Shown in pieces: positions 11,145-21,136 of a stretch of 64,000 nt of DNA (positions are counted from its first letter, which is position 1; the number at the start of each line of letters is the position of its first letter). A model generated the notes under the pieces. It did no database searches and had not been told where the DNA came from. It was given only the letters and a program-made list of their open reading frames with translations. The position numbers and the translations under genes are program-made. Source of the stretch: Melieria omissa (Eukaryota > Arthropoda > Insecta > Diptera > Ulidiidae); contig OZ020270.1 of the NCBI GenBank assembly GCA_963971225.1, positions 28,891,123 through 28,955,122 on the forward strand, given 5' to 3'.

Positions 11145-13794
11145 CTAGCTGGGCCCTACGGCTTTGCACGCAAGCGCTCCTGTTTCCCCCGATACGAATT
11201 CTTAGCCCATTGTTGAGCCCATCAGATGTTGATTGAAAAAAAAACATGTGTCTAACTATCTTTTATTTCGAGCGTTTCAAAAATTTTGAAGTCAGAAGGC
11301 CCATTAAATCATGTGTTCTCACATTTACTCCAAACAAATTTTTATCTCTTGGTTTGCCATGGTAGATTTAGATATTCAAAAAAATTAAAAGCACGTTTTT
11401 ATTATTTCCCGATTAAAGTGCTTTTGATAAGTTTGAAGTCAGAACGCCCAATAAAGCTTGTTTCTCCATAAAAATTGTTAACCCCGTTATTGTTGACCCC
11501 GTTAGATTTTGATTTTTAAAAAAGTGAAAAACACGTGTCAAATTATTTCGTACTTTCACAAAGTTTGAGGTCAGTGGCTTCATGAATTCATGTTTTCTCA
11601 CAGTTTCTCTATTCAAACTTTTAACCCGGCGTTGACCCCGCCCAATTTTAATATTTGGAAAAATGAAAAACACATATCGCGTAATTTCACATTTGAAGTA
11701 CTCTCATCAAGTTTGAATTCAAAAGGCTAAAAAAATGTGTTTCTCCATACATTCTCTTAACCCGTCGTTGATCCAGTTAGATTTCGACTTTGAAAATAAT
11801 GAGAAACGGGTGTTTAATTTTTTTTATTTCAAGTATTTTTACAATTTTTGAAATCAATCAATCGGGTCATGTTGATTTCGAGTCTTCCCGTAAACAAATC
11901 TTAACCCATTGTTGGTCCAGTTAAATTTTGATTTTTCGAACAATTATAAAATACGTGTCGAATTACTTTTGATTTAGAGTATTTTCAGGAAGTTCGAAAT
12001 CAATATGTCTATTAAATCACGTTCTTCATAAATCAACCAGTCAGTCGGTCAGGATAAACAATCTATGTATAAAAAAATATAGACGGTACCACGTCCCCTT
12101 GTCCAATGCGCACAACTTTCGTCTAGTCGAGTTGTGCTACTAAGTGGACAGTTTGTACCAACTTTCATTGATTTGCGACTTACAGTTCTGCTGAAATGTT
12201 GGGTCATAAAAAAATATGCCACACTCCTTTCAAACGCCCATCAAAGCTCATTAGTAGAATGACACATCTATGAGACGACGGTACACCGACTTTCAATGCT
12301 GTGCAGCTAAGGATTCCGAGGAGATTCCTTATTAAAGAGTTGAGTTGTATGGGCGGTGCCACGCCTCTTGTCCAGAATCGACCTTATTCCCCCGTGCCGA
12401 AGGACACGACTAAATCATAACTTGATACCGAGTATCATTGATGTGAATGCTATAGTTTCAAAGTTACACCGGAATTTATAAAGTGCCACGCCCCTTGTCC
12501 AACGCCCATACAATACAACCTGTGAAATAATACGTCTACGCCATGACGTTGTACAAAATTTCAACGCTGAGCGACTTATAATTCTGAAGCTATTCCAGAT
12601 TAAAGAATGTAGTTGTATGGGCGGTGCCACGCCCCCTTGTCCAACACCAACCCTATTCCCCCTGTCGGAGGGCACAACTAAGAATAAGTTTGTACCGAGT
12701 GTCATTTAAGTGAACGCTATAGTTTCAAAGCGCCCTTTTTCCAATGCCCATACAATACTACCGGTGGAATGACACGGCTACGCCATGACGCTGTACCGAA
12801 TTTCAATGCTGTGTAACTTATGATTCCGAAGATATTCCATGTTAAAGAATTGAGTTGTATTGGCGGTGCCACGCCCCCTTGTCCAAAATACACCCTATTC
12901 CCCCTGCCGAAGGACATGACCAAATCGTAAGTTTGTACCGAGTGTCATTGATGTGAACGTTCTAGTTCCAAAGTTTCACCGGATTTTAAAAAGTGCCACG
13001 CCCCTTGTCCAACGCCCAGTAAATTTTACCGGTGGAACGACACGTCTACGCCATGACACTGTACCAAATTTCAATGCTGTCCGACTTATCATTTCGAAGA
13101 TATTCCATATTTAAAAATTGAGTTGTATGGGCGGTGCCACGCCCCCTTGTTCAAAACCCACCCCATTTCTCCTGTTGAAAGACTCGACCAAATGGTAACT
13201 TTGTACTGAGTGTCATTGATGTGACTGCTATAGTTCAAAAGTAACACCGGAATTTAAAAAGTGCCACGCCCCTTGTCCAACGCCCATTAAATTTTAGCAA
13301 TAGGAACACACTTCTATGAGATGGCGATACACCAACTTTCAATGCTGTCCGACTTATAATTCCGAAGGTTTTCTATATCAAAAAGTTGGATTGTGTGGGC
13401 GGTGCCACGCCCCCTTGTCCAAAATCCATCCTATTCCCCCATCGAGGGACCCGACCGAATCGTTAGTTTGTACCGAATGTCATTGATGGCTATAGTTCAA
13501 AAGTAACACCGGAATTAAAAACGTGCCACGCCCCTTGTCCAACGCCCATTAAATTTTACCGGTGCAATGACACGCTTACGCCATGACGCTGTACTAAATT
13601 TCAATGCTGTCCGACTTATAATTCCGAAGATATACCATATTACAAATGTAGGTTGTATGGGAGGTGCCACGCCCACCTTACGTACAAACATGTAATATCG
13701 CTACAAACCATCGCATTGACATCTTCTGTCACACACAAAAAAAATTTTCCTGAAAGAATGAGCCGTTTTCGCAAACACTGGAACGTTACAGAAG
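11145..13794 (-). mobile_element. Helitron-like element, right-arm copy
   Basis: Mirror of 1790-4439: CTAG end at 11145-11148, then the ~125-bp repeats (about 11184-11994) and ~265-bp repeats (about 12064-13679) in inverted order. I saw no differences from the left arm within the repeats. Confidence 0.55.
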
Positions 13795-13843
13795 GTTAAG
13801 TTTTTTTTTATATATAAGATTAAGTTTTCCAATTTTATAAACC

Positions 13844-15079
13844 CAATTACTTTCAGAAAAATCGGATCACTCTTCAATATAGTTTAAATTTACATCAAAA
13901 GATTTGACAAAAATCTTTTTTTATTAGAGAACTTTCTTCAAGATGATCCATTTTTGATAATTGAACTTTTACTTCGTATCCAAAAAATTGTTGCTGTTTT
14001 CGTTCGAAAATGTGTGTTCTAAAATCAGTCAAAATTTGAAAAAGCTCGATTGCTGTACAAACGTTTGACTCCAATTTTTTTTATAGTATCTGAGTATGTT
14101 TGTAAGACATGTGACAAAAACAATAAATAAATTTTAATTTTTGGAGATATTTGATTATTTTCAATACCTAAAGCCAATCGCATTTGCTTGGATATCTCTT
14201 CTGAAAGAAAATAATCTGAGAGAGCTGGCCAAACTTGCAAAACTCTATCTATTGCGGGCAAAAGGGATAGCCACCTTTTAGTTACATGTCGCAAAATCTC
14301 TTTAAACTCTACATTTGCAAAACTACAAAATTCAATTAAACGTTCTCGTCGCTTAGCAGCAGCAGAAAAATTAGCATTTATTTTTAAAATCACGTTCTCG
14401 ACATCTAAGTCTAAATTGCTTAACGATTTTTCAAAACGTTATTAACAATGTGTGCGTGACAATTGCTTTTCAAAATGTTTTCATTGGACTTTTGCAGGTT
14501 TGAAAACAAAGAATTGTGTTTTCCAAAGTTAGAGTTTGTATTATCTGCACTTAAGGAGACAACGTTTTTTATATTTAAATTTAAATTTGACAAAACGTCT
14601 TTAACCATGTTGTCCATTCCAACAGATGTTTCGTTAGAAATTCGTTAGTAGATCTGTCGAAATACTGTATACAAATGGAGAAAAACTTTCTATTTTTATG
14701 ATTAGAAGCATCTGTTTGAATTGTAAAATAGACATCACATTAATCAAATTTGAGATCAAGTTATTTAAAATAAAAGGACCGAGAACGTTTTCAACAATCA
14801 TCGTAGCTTTTGTGCGTCCACAAGTAATCTTTTTTGTAATAACTGAGTCATGAACTGTCTTTTTTAACAACTTAAAATTGCAGTCCAAAAAGTTATATGA
14901 CAAATTATGCTTAACATTGTGGTAAGTATGTTAAGTAATGTAAGTATTGTTAAGAGTAAAATCTACATATTTCGTGTAAATGGAGGACTTTTTACCCTCT
15001 TTAGAGGACGGAGGACATTTGAGTAATTTGGAGGACTGTCCTCCACAATGGAGGACAGGTGGCAAGCCTAGCTGCAACA
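13844..15079 (-). pseudogene. hAT transposase N-terminal and middle part, right-arm copy
   Basis: Mirror of 505-1740 with the same chain of broken frames (14025-14393, 14420-14617, 14634-14903) and the CHAHIVNN and ADNTNSNFG motifs. One substitution against the left arm was seen at 13964, against 1620. Confidence 0.8.
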
Positions 15080-15460
15080 CAACCATTTCAATGTACACGA
15101 GTGAAGCCGTTGCGAGCAATAACATTGCTTTTTGCTGTTGTCCTACGAAAATCTAACAGAAAATGTTATGAACTTAACATTCTCAAGTGCCTACGCTTCG
15201 CTCTTCCCGCTCGCATCATAACAGTCGAAAACACTTTTGTGCCCACATGCGCATTCTATATTACTTCATATTCTTTGATATTACTTAATATTCTTTGTTT
15301 AATTTATCTAAAACAGAACAAAAAGTGCAGTTAAGACACATATGAATAATGTGGATAGGTTTTTATAAACAGAGAACCAATTTTTGAGGTCAAAATTTAT
15401 CATTACATATTTTTTACTTGCATGTACGCATACTTATTCTGACTAGTGTATATGGCATCG
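15080..15460. other. AT-rich outer end of the right arm, nothing recognised
   Basis: Mirror of 124-504. It ends abruptly at 15460 (…TATGGCATCG), after which homology to the left flank stops. Confidence 0.5.
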
Positions 15461-15760
15461 AGCACCTTTAGGTATATTTTTTGAAATATTGCATTGTGGT
15501 ATTCTGAACAAGTACTGCAATGAACGAAATGAATTGCCGGTCGCCAAAAAATGTAACGCCAAAGCCAAACGCGCTTCGGGTCCAATTGCGAGACAAGTGA
15601 TAGTAGGTGATCAAACGACGCTTTGTCCATTTTATGGAAACTAAAGAATAGCCGCTGCTCCATTTGATCACCAACCGACAGATCTCGTAACATGTTTTCA
15701 CATACTCCTTGTTCATTTCTTTTTTAGCCACGGCAAAACCTATGTTGAACGTGGGTGCAT
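15461..15760 (-). pseudogene. Possible PIF/Harbinger transposase N-terminal fragment
   Basis: A minus-strand frame (start near 15693) contains FFSFHKMDKASFDHLLSLVS, resembling the N-terminal part of HARBI1-like transposases (the FxxFxRMxxxxFDxLLxLV block). The frame then runs into the palindrome arm and stops. An overlapping shifted frame suggests a frameshift near 15,690. Only this short region is recognisable, so the family call is tentative. It forms the distal flank of the right arm, where the left arm instead has a SINE-like sequence. Confidence 0.4.
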
Positions 15761-15910
15761 TTTTCCCTCATTTGCGTCAAGAAGAAAGAAAATAGCCCAG
15801 CAATGATGCAAGTATTTTCTGTGTCCTGCGTCTGCAACGTCTTCTTGTCGTATTCTGCGTGAAAATTGTATTTTAAAAGATTTTACTTCAATAGTTCAAT
15901 TCAATTACCA
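15761..15910. other. Unassigned junction sequence
   Basis: About 150 bp between the Harbinger-like fragment and the third copy of the 485-bp segment. It joins that copy at TAGTATTACATG. No feature recognised. Confidence 0.3.
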
Positions 15911-16396
15911 ATAGTATTACATGTTTTTTAAGTAAAGTGCACTTTCCAAATAGGGCATTTTGTTGAGGCTTATGTGACTTAATGCATTAAAAACAAAATT
16001 TTTTCCCTGATTTTTAGTAAAAATTTCATGAAAATTGGTGGATTGAAAGCAAAGTTATTGCATCTGAAGTGGAAGTATGTTTGTGTCATCGTACAAAAAT
16101 GTGCATCGAACTAAGATCCAATATTAACTTTTGTTTTAAACATGTTTAAACTTTAACCGAAGCATTTAAATGGTAAAAGCGATTTAAAAACGATTGTCAG
16201 AACATAAATGATGACCAAAGTGTTAGCCAACTGAATCCGCGGTCCCCGTAGATCAAAACTGGGCGGTAATTCATAAAAGATAAGCAAAAATCTTCATTGA
16301 AATTCTTACCCACCCGGGTGATCTTTTTAAGATTCTTGTTTAATATCTGCACAAATTTTAAGGTAATTTTCAATATGAAAATTACCTTAAAATTTG
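15911..16396 (+). repeat. 485-bp segment, copy 3 (unfolded)
   Basis: Direct repeat of 7292-7776. Here the terminal hairpin (16353-16395, loop CAATATG) is followed by GAAAAAAAAATTTTG instead of a fold-back. It therefore probably shows the original downstream continuation. Confidence 0.9.
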
Positions 16397-16854
16397 AAAA
16401 AAAAATTTTGAAATTTTGTTCATGTTTAAACTTTTGTCATTTTTTATACAAATGTATCTGGGTGACCCAGGCGCTTTCGCTACCATTTTGATTAAAACTC
16501 ACGATAAATTTTGTTTGCGTACCTCATTATGTGTTCAATAAACCCTCTGGAAAGAAATCTTCTAAAATTTTCCACAGTCTCAAAATAAATCATTAAAGTT
16601 AGGCTTTTTTCGAAATAAGAACTATCGCCAGAGGAAGATACTAAATGCTGAAGTATGAAAAAAATTTTTCATTATTATATATTTATTGTGAGTTTTACTC
16701 AAAATAGCAGCGGAAGTGCCTGAGATCATCTTTAGTAAGGCGAAGGTTAAGCATCTCAATAGCATAAATTTATTGCATTTTAACTGAACATTTGGCTATC
16801 GAAGGATGCCATCCCATCTATTGACACTTGTTTTGACTGTTTTTTTGTTTTCAC
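16397..16854. other. AT-rich hAT interior, no gene recognised
   Basis: Sequence between the unfolded 485-bp copy and a mariner fragment. Short frames only; no terminal repeats or coding motifs were recognised. Confidence 0.3.
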
Positions 16855-17054
16855 GTGATGTGGCACCCTGCGAATTTCATCTTTTCAAAGAATGCATTTG
16901 CCGATGAAAAAAAGCGTTTTGAGAACGTAGAAACCATCCAAAAGGCTTGTACCGACATCCTGAACGACATTCCGGTCGACGAACTAAACTACTCTTTAGA
17001 CATGTTTTTAGAACATGCAAATCGCTGCATTAAGCATAAACGTGACTATTAAAA
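16855..17054 (+). pseudogene. mariner transposase C-terminal fragment
   Basis: The frame at 16855-17052 contains KKRFENVETIQKACTDILND…ANRCIKHKRDY. This matches the typical end of mariner-family transposases, where a KRF…EVxxA helix is followed by RWxxCIxxxGDYF. The catalytic region is absent, so this is a relic of at most 65 codons, embedded in the hAT element just inside its right end. Confidence 0.6.
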
Positions 17055-17240
17055 AAACAAATTAGTTTCGGTAAAAAAGGGTTTTGTTAATATTCTTTTA
17101 AATATTAAAATATGAAAAGACCTTTTTGCTAATGTGGGAACGTACATACGATGCCTAGTGATTGAAAATGTTGACAAATTATAGGCTATGGGGGGGTTCT
17201 GACACCCTAAACCCCCCTTGGCTACGCCGCTGGCATACGC

Positions 17241-17770
17241 TACTAGCCTGGGTGCCTGTCCCTCGAAGTGCTTCAGGATCTTGTTGACTACTAAGAGCCA
17301 GAGTAGTGGGGATAGGACGCCCCCCTGCGGGGTTCCTCTTGATACCTCCTTTAGTGCTTCGGCACCACTCCATTCCGCTCTTATCTTTCTGCAGCATAGC
17401 AGGTTTTGTATCCACAGATAGGGAGCGTTGTCGATTCCCAATATACTAAGGCCATCCAGCATGGCTTCTGTCGTTACGTTGTTGAAGGCTCCAGCTATAT
17501 CGAGAAATACGCCCATGGCGTATTCCTTGAATTCCATTGCCTTCTCCACGTGAGCGATTAGTGAATGTAATGCGGTCTCGGTGGACCTGCCTTTTGTGTA
17601 TGCATGCTGCGCGTCAGCTATACCCGTGGGACCTAAAACTTCGCGCGCGTGCAAGTCGAGGAGCTTTTCGAGTGTTTTGAGAAGAAATGACGTTAGACTA
17701 ATGGGCCTGAAGTCGTTGGTATAGAGATGGCTGCTTTTACCAGCTTTTGGTATTTGGTATCAGAAATTGT
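17241..17770 (-). pseudogene. LINE ORF2 5' part: reverse transcriptase N-terminal half
   Basis: Minus-strand reading gives DFRPISLTSFLLKTLEKLL, AYTKGRSTETAL, FLDIAGAFNNV (motif A, catalytic Asp), GTPQGGVLSPLLW (motif B) and LVAYA. There it meets the hAT duplication and resumes at 7234 with YADD. Together with 5729-7234 it makes one RT-RNase H. The upstream endonuclease and ORF1 are missing. A frame shift or divergence is apparent before the PKAGKS block near 17,745. Confidence 0.88.
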
Positions 17771-17855
17771 GTCTGCCGAGGCAACCACAATCAGAAGGCC
17801 TAATGGTGCCCATTGCCCGGTTGGCACCCGCTTGGAGGGTACAGTTAGGAGGATT
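17771..17855 (+). other. 5' end piece of the LINE insertion, possibly inverted
   Basis: About 85 bp between the RT start and the 16-bp target duplication that does not continue the RT frame on the minus strand. On the plus strand it is open (…EATTIRRPNGAHCPVGT…). An inverted 5' segment formed by twin priming would explain it, but this is inference. Confidence 0.35.
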
Positions 17856-17871
17856 TTTTCTTTTAGGTTAG

Positions 17872-19037
17872 TAAATTATAATTTTTGTTAGAAAACAATG
17901 TCTGAACACATTCAAAATTAATATTTATCCATTGTATTCGCTGTTATATTCGTGTTTTTGGTGTCAATTTAATTACATTTCTGAAGCGAAGGAAGTATTT
18001 GTGCTCTTGTCGTGTCTGATTTTAACCAATTGGATTGTATGTTTTGAAGGACAGAGATTGAAGGAAGCAAATGCTATTTCGAGGATAAGGTGTAGATTAT
18101 TTTTGAACTTCAACGCTGGAGTAACATCAGAGTGGACGATTTCTCAAAAAAAAAAAATAGTTTAAGCAGTAGCAAAAACCAAAGCTTTAGAGAAACAGAA
18201 TTAAGATATTTAACTATTTATTTATTCGAAGTCATTAATTAAATAGTTTGAATAAGCTTAACTTAAATGTTGAATACTTATCACTAAAGTTTTACTCGGA
18301 AGCATACAAATTACACAGGCAAATTATTCTCACAATTGGCTCATTGAATGAATACTTAGTTCTGTGGGATAATTGAATGAACCACCTGCACTTTTTAAAG
18401 TTTATGGAGGATTCATTTGTTGCTGGAGGTATCAGACCAGTTCAGCATGAACAGTAACATGTTGAGTATGTTATGCTTGAACGGAATGTTTTAGAAGATA
18501 TTTTGTCTTATTGACAGCTAATAGTTCGCAGTGTTGTGTATTAGTCAGCTACCTTTTCGACTGCAAAGCACAATTGTCAATAGCGAAAGGAATCCAGAAA
18601 TAAAAATGTGTTAGATATAACAAAACACGATTTGTATATGTCCAATATAAAATCTGAATGTGTTTGAGTCATTATACTGCATTATATCCCTGCAACCACT
18701 GCATTGGTGAAGCAGTTGAGGCAAATCCATAACAACGTATTTTAGGTTTTTAATTTTTTTCCTTACTATCGTATATTTTTAATTTCAAAATTTATTTATT
18801 GAAGTTGAAATTCGCTGTGTATTTTATAAATCAAGCATAATTTTACCTTTTTACCCCAATAAAAAGTAAACAACAGAAATTATTGTATTCACATTTTCTT
18901 GTTTGTTTTTACAGGCCTACACACACAAACATACGCAGACAAACACTCACACATACTAAGATATATATAAACTCATCAACAAAAATATAAAAAAAATATA
19001 TTAACTAGCACAATCCTCGAATATCCTCCTTTTTGCA
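17872..19037. other. piggyBac-like interior, no gene recognised
   Basis: AT-rich non-coding sequence with a CA-rich patch near 18,915-18,955. The longest frame (17932-18165) shows no transposase motif. It is the right-hand body of the non-autonomous piggyBac-like element. Confidence 0.5.
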
Positions 19038-19059
19038 CCATGGTCTGGCCAGACCATGG
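19038..19059. repeat. Subterminal palindrome, right end of piggyBac-like element
   Basis: A perfect 22-bp palindrome, centred on GGTCTGGCCAGACC and flanked by CCAT/ATGG. It lies 42 bp inside the right terminus. It shares its core with the two left-end palindromes. Confidence 0.75.
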
Positions 19060-19105
19060 GGGGTTCAAGTATGAGGTTTTGAGTGGGTGCGCACACAAGA
19101 GTTAA

Positions 19106-19301
19106 AATCGATGCCGAGGCAACGCTTAACGCGGCCGATATCTTTCATGTCGAATGTTTTACGCAGCTCGCTTTTAATGGTATTCAGCCACTCGCTCTCG
19201 TTTGATGCTAGCAGAAGATCGTCTACGTAAATCGTGACCAATATGATTTTAGTACCTTGACGTTTCACAAATAAACACGGATCGTGCTTCGTCGCCATTA
19301 A
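19106..19301 (-). pseudogene. copia reverse transcriptase, C-terminal part
   Basis: The minus-strand frame reads HDPCLFVKRQ…TIYVDDLLLASNE (catalytic YVDD) and DMKDIGRVKRCLGIDF before reaching TTAA. It continues the RT fragment at 24078-24573 once the BEL/Pao element and one CCCAA copy are removed. Everything downstream, including RNase H, is lost at the piggyBac-like junction. Confidence 0.92.
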
Positions 19302-19306
19302 CCCAA

Positions 19307-19543
19307 TGAATCTGTTCGCGGCGGAGCGGTTAAATAAAAAATACGGAAGAGTTCGGTCTGGTGGTGTTTATTTGTGGACGTATGAAATACAAGTAACAGA
19401 ATGTACACGAAACATTAAACGATACAAACGGCCGAAGCCGGGGAGCAGAAGATATGGGGAACATGATTACAAAAGGAGAAGGAAAGATCGGGATTAGTGA
19501 TGGGATCGACGAATCACTAAATACAGCACAGTACATCTGAACA
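19307..19543 (-). repeat. BEL/Pao 3' LTR
   Basis: A 237-bp LTR ending in the TG/CA dinucleotides. Aligns without gaps to 23836-24072, with about three substitutions seen near 19485-19505. Confidence 0.93.
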
Positions 19544-20235
19544 TCGCGCCCGCCATTGCATATTGCAATCATAATGGCTGCCGGGGTCCCGCCCAGGGTT
19601 GCGGCGGACGGCTGACTGTTCATAAGTTGGCGGTGACGCGAAACTGCCTGGCTATAAACTGAACTGGATAAACTGCGCTGAGGGCCTCTTTGCAGATGAT
19701 GCTCGGTGCGGTCGTGCAGCGCAGTCTGTGGGGCAACTGCTGGGCTGGTCGCTAGCGCTGGATCTGCAAAAGAGGAGATGTCAGTTGAGAGCAATGATAA
19801 TGTGGACATCGTTTGTGTGGGGTGTAAGTGATGGGGTTCGCTTGAGTTGCCGTCGGAGGAGTGACGGCGCTTGGGACAAGTCGCACGGGAATGGCGACTG
19901 ACCCGGACCCGGGATGGGTGCTCTCGAGGTTTGTTGTATGGGGGGGTGCAATGTGGAAATGTGAGGGGGCTGCAGTTTCCATCAATTGCTGTGCATATTG
20001 ACGCGTGGCGTCGAGCCAACGCTTGTGTTATACCCTTTTTCGCGGTCTCATTGGAAGCGATAGCCATCCTGCGGGGGGCGAAACGTTTGGGAACGGAGCG
20101 GGGTGTTTGCCATCTCGAGTTGGAGTGTGCAGGGATGGTGGGTTCTGCGTGATATGCCTTTATTTCCTTGGGTGGAAACCCTACGGGATTGAGGGCGGCA
20201 CTCACGGCAGAAAGAGCTTCCTTTGGAGGAGGAAG
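19544..20235 (-). pseudogene. BEL/Pao residual region after pol deletion
   Basis: The protease frame stays open through this stretch and into the 3' LTR (to 19330), but the translation is Ser/Pro/His-rich and lacks RT (no YxDD), RNase H or integrase motifs. It is probably post-deletion sequence read in a chance frame. A recognisable 3' non-coding end lies next to the LTR. Confidence 0.6.
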
Positions 20236-21105
20236 GTTTTTCTGAAGGGCGGGACCAGTGTGCCTGTGATTTGGCACCGCGACAGCATTTGTCAAATGTG
20301 ATGACATGGGTACTGGACCGCTTAATATCCAACCGAATACTGTGTGTTGAGCAAGTAAGCTGCCACATACATTTCGGTGGAAACCTTCGAGGATGATCTG
20401 CGGGATGAGATCACTGCCAATCACTACATCAATCTGCGCTGCCTCGAAGGGGTTGGGATCAGCGAGATCTAGCAAGGCGAAATCGTTCAAAATTGGGGGG
20501 TTTATGTTGGAAGGGGGGAGACATTCCGTTAACTTTGGAAGCACGATTGCTTGAACGGGGAGGTTTGTGCTTGTTTTAGGGACTGCCAATGTCAAGAAGC
20601 ATATATGGTTGGCGGTTTTCACAATCTGTCCACCCATGCCCGAGATCTGGAGGTTAGATTTTTCGATAGGCAATTTTAGGCGTCTCCGGACCTTCGAGGA
20701 AATGAAGGTGCGCTGAGAGCCTTGATCGATCAACGCTCGAACTCTGAACAACTTTCCTAAATGCATAATGGATACCAGTGCCGTAGGCAGAAGGGATTGG
20801 GTGCCATTATTTGAGTGAAGGGCTGGTACTGGGAGCGTACTTTGCCTTGAAGATGTGCTGTGTTGCGCATCGAAATGGGGAGAATGAGTGCTGGAGTTGT
20901 TGCTCGGTTGTTGAAGAACCGTTGAGATCAGAGAAGTGGTCGCATGTGATCGATTGGGGGAGTGAGCGGGTTGCGCATTGCCTTTGGGGAGATGAAGCAA
21001 AGAGTGGTGCTTTTTCTGGCAATATACGCATGTGAAATTGCTTGTACAGTCCTGAATCAGGTGAGATGTAGCAAGACAATTTACACAGATCTTGTTCTTT
21101 TTCAC
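20236..21105 (-). pseudogene. BEL/Pao zinc knuckle and aspartic protease
   Basis: Begins with a zinc-binding block (CVNCLATSHLIQDC, then CVYCQKKHHSLLH), followed by a Pro/Ser linker and a retropepsin. The retropepsin shows the active site ALIDQGSQRTFIS, a flap-like ISGMGG, and the BEL-specific stretch VVIGSDLIPQII…VFGWILSGPV. The enzyme would process the Gag-Pol polyprotein inside virus-like particles. It should be fused to the gag frame upstream, but a frameshift near 21,190 separates them. The RT that normally follows FGWxLSGP is absent. Confidence 0.88.
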
Positions 21106-21136
21106 ATATGCTAATCGACTCTGGGGGGTGAGCCTT

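Larger units (their letters stand above)
124..15460. repeat. Giant near-perfect palindrome, ~7.65-kb arms
   Basis: Every position x from 124 to 7778 pairs with 15584-x (7806-15460), with no net indel across the arm. For example, the 480-residue LINE frame at 5729-7171 reappears at 8413-9855. By eye I found two scattered substitutions (7328 against 8256, and 1620 against 13964) plus a 3-bp flipped loop at 7754-7756. About 27 bp separate the arms. Outer flanks differ: SINE-like sequence on the left, a Harbinger-like fragment on the right. Such identity means a very recent inverted duplication or a fold-back assembly or sequencing artefact. Confidence 0.95.
7235..17232. mobile_element. hAT element inserted in LINE RT, now containing the palindrome arm
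   Basis: An 8-bp duplication, GCATACGC, flanks it at 7227-7234 and 17233-17240, inside the codons of the RT YADD motif. Ends are hAT-like inverted repeats: CAGGGGCGTTGCCAGAA at 7235 and, on the other strand at the right, CAGCGGCGTAGCCAAGG. No transposase of its own is visible. Removing the inverted arm and its 450-bp junction piece leaves an element of about 1.4 kb (7235-7776 plus 16397-17232). That reconstruction is inference from the repeated 485-bp segment. Confidence 0.85.
5531..17855 (-). mobile_element. RNase H-bearing LINE (I/LOA/R1-like), nested insertion
   Basis: A 16-bp target duplication, TTTTCTTTTAGGTTAG, flanks the element at 5515-5530 and 17856-17871. The 3' end is at 5531, with a short (TTAGG)-like tail next to the duplication. 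Coding sequence is split by a hAT element: the RT N-terminal part lies at 17241-17770, and the RT tail with RNase H at 5729-7234. The 5' end is truncated, so ORF1 and the endonuclease are absent. The last ~95 bp at the 5' side do not read in frame with RT. Clade is uncertain; RNase H plus a C-terminal Cys-rich motif suggests the I superfamily. Confidence 0.85.
5033..19101. mobile_element. piggyBac-like non-autonomous element (heavily nested)
   Basis: Both ends abut TTAA (5029-5032 and 19102-19105), the piggyBac target duplication. Terminal inverted repeats are CCCTTGTGTGCGCACCCA on the left and, on the other strand at the right, CTCTTGTGTGCGCACCCA: 18 bp with one mismatch. Perfect GGTCTGGCCAGACC palindromes sit subterminally at 5051-5064, 5240-5257 (extended to 18 bp) and 19038-19059. 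Own sequence is only 5033-5514 plus 17872-19101, about 1.7 kb, with no transposase. The rest is a later LINE insertion and what lies inside it. Flanks do not match each other: hAT tail on the left, copia RT on the right. Confidence 0.75.

Noticed and set aside
7235..17232. A giant 10-kb composite transposon defined by the outer hAT ends
   Set aside because: The interior is explained by an inverted duplication of flanking sequence. Nothing shows that the whole segment ever moved as a unit.
19330..20235. A novel protein fused to the BEL/Pao protease
   Set aside because: The downstream half is Ser/Pro/His-rich, has no recognisable fold, runs through the 3' LTR and overlaps other open frames. 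A chance frame after deletion is more likely.
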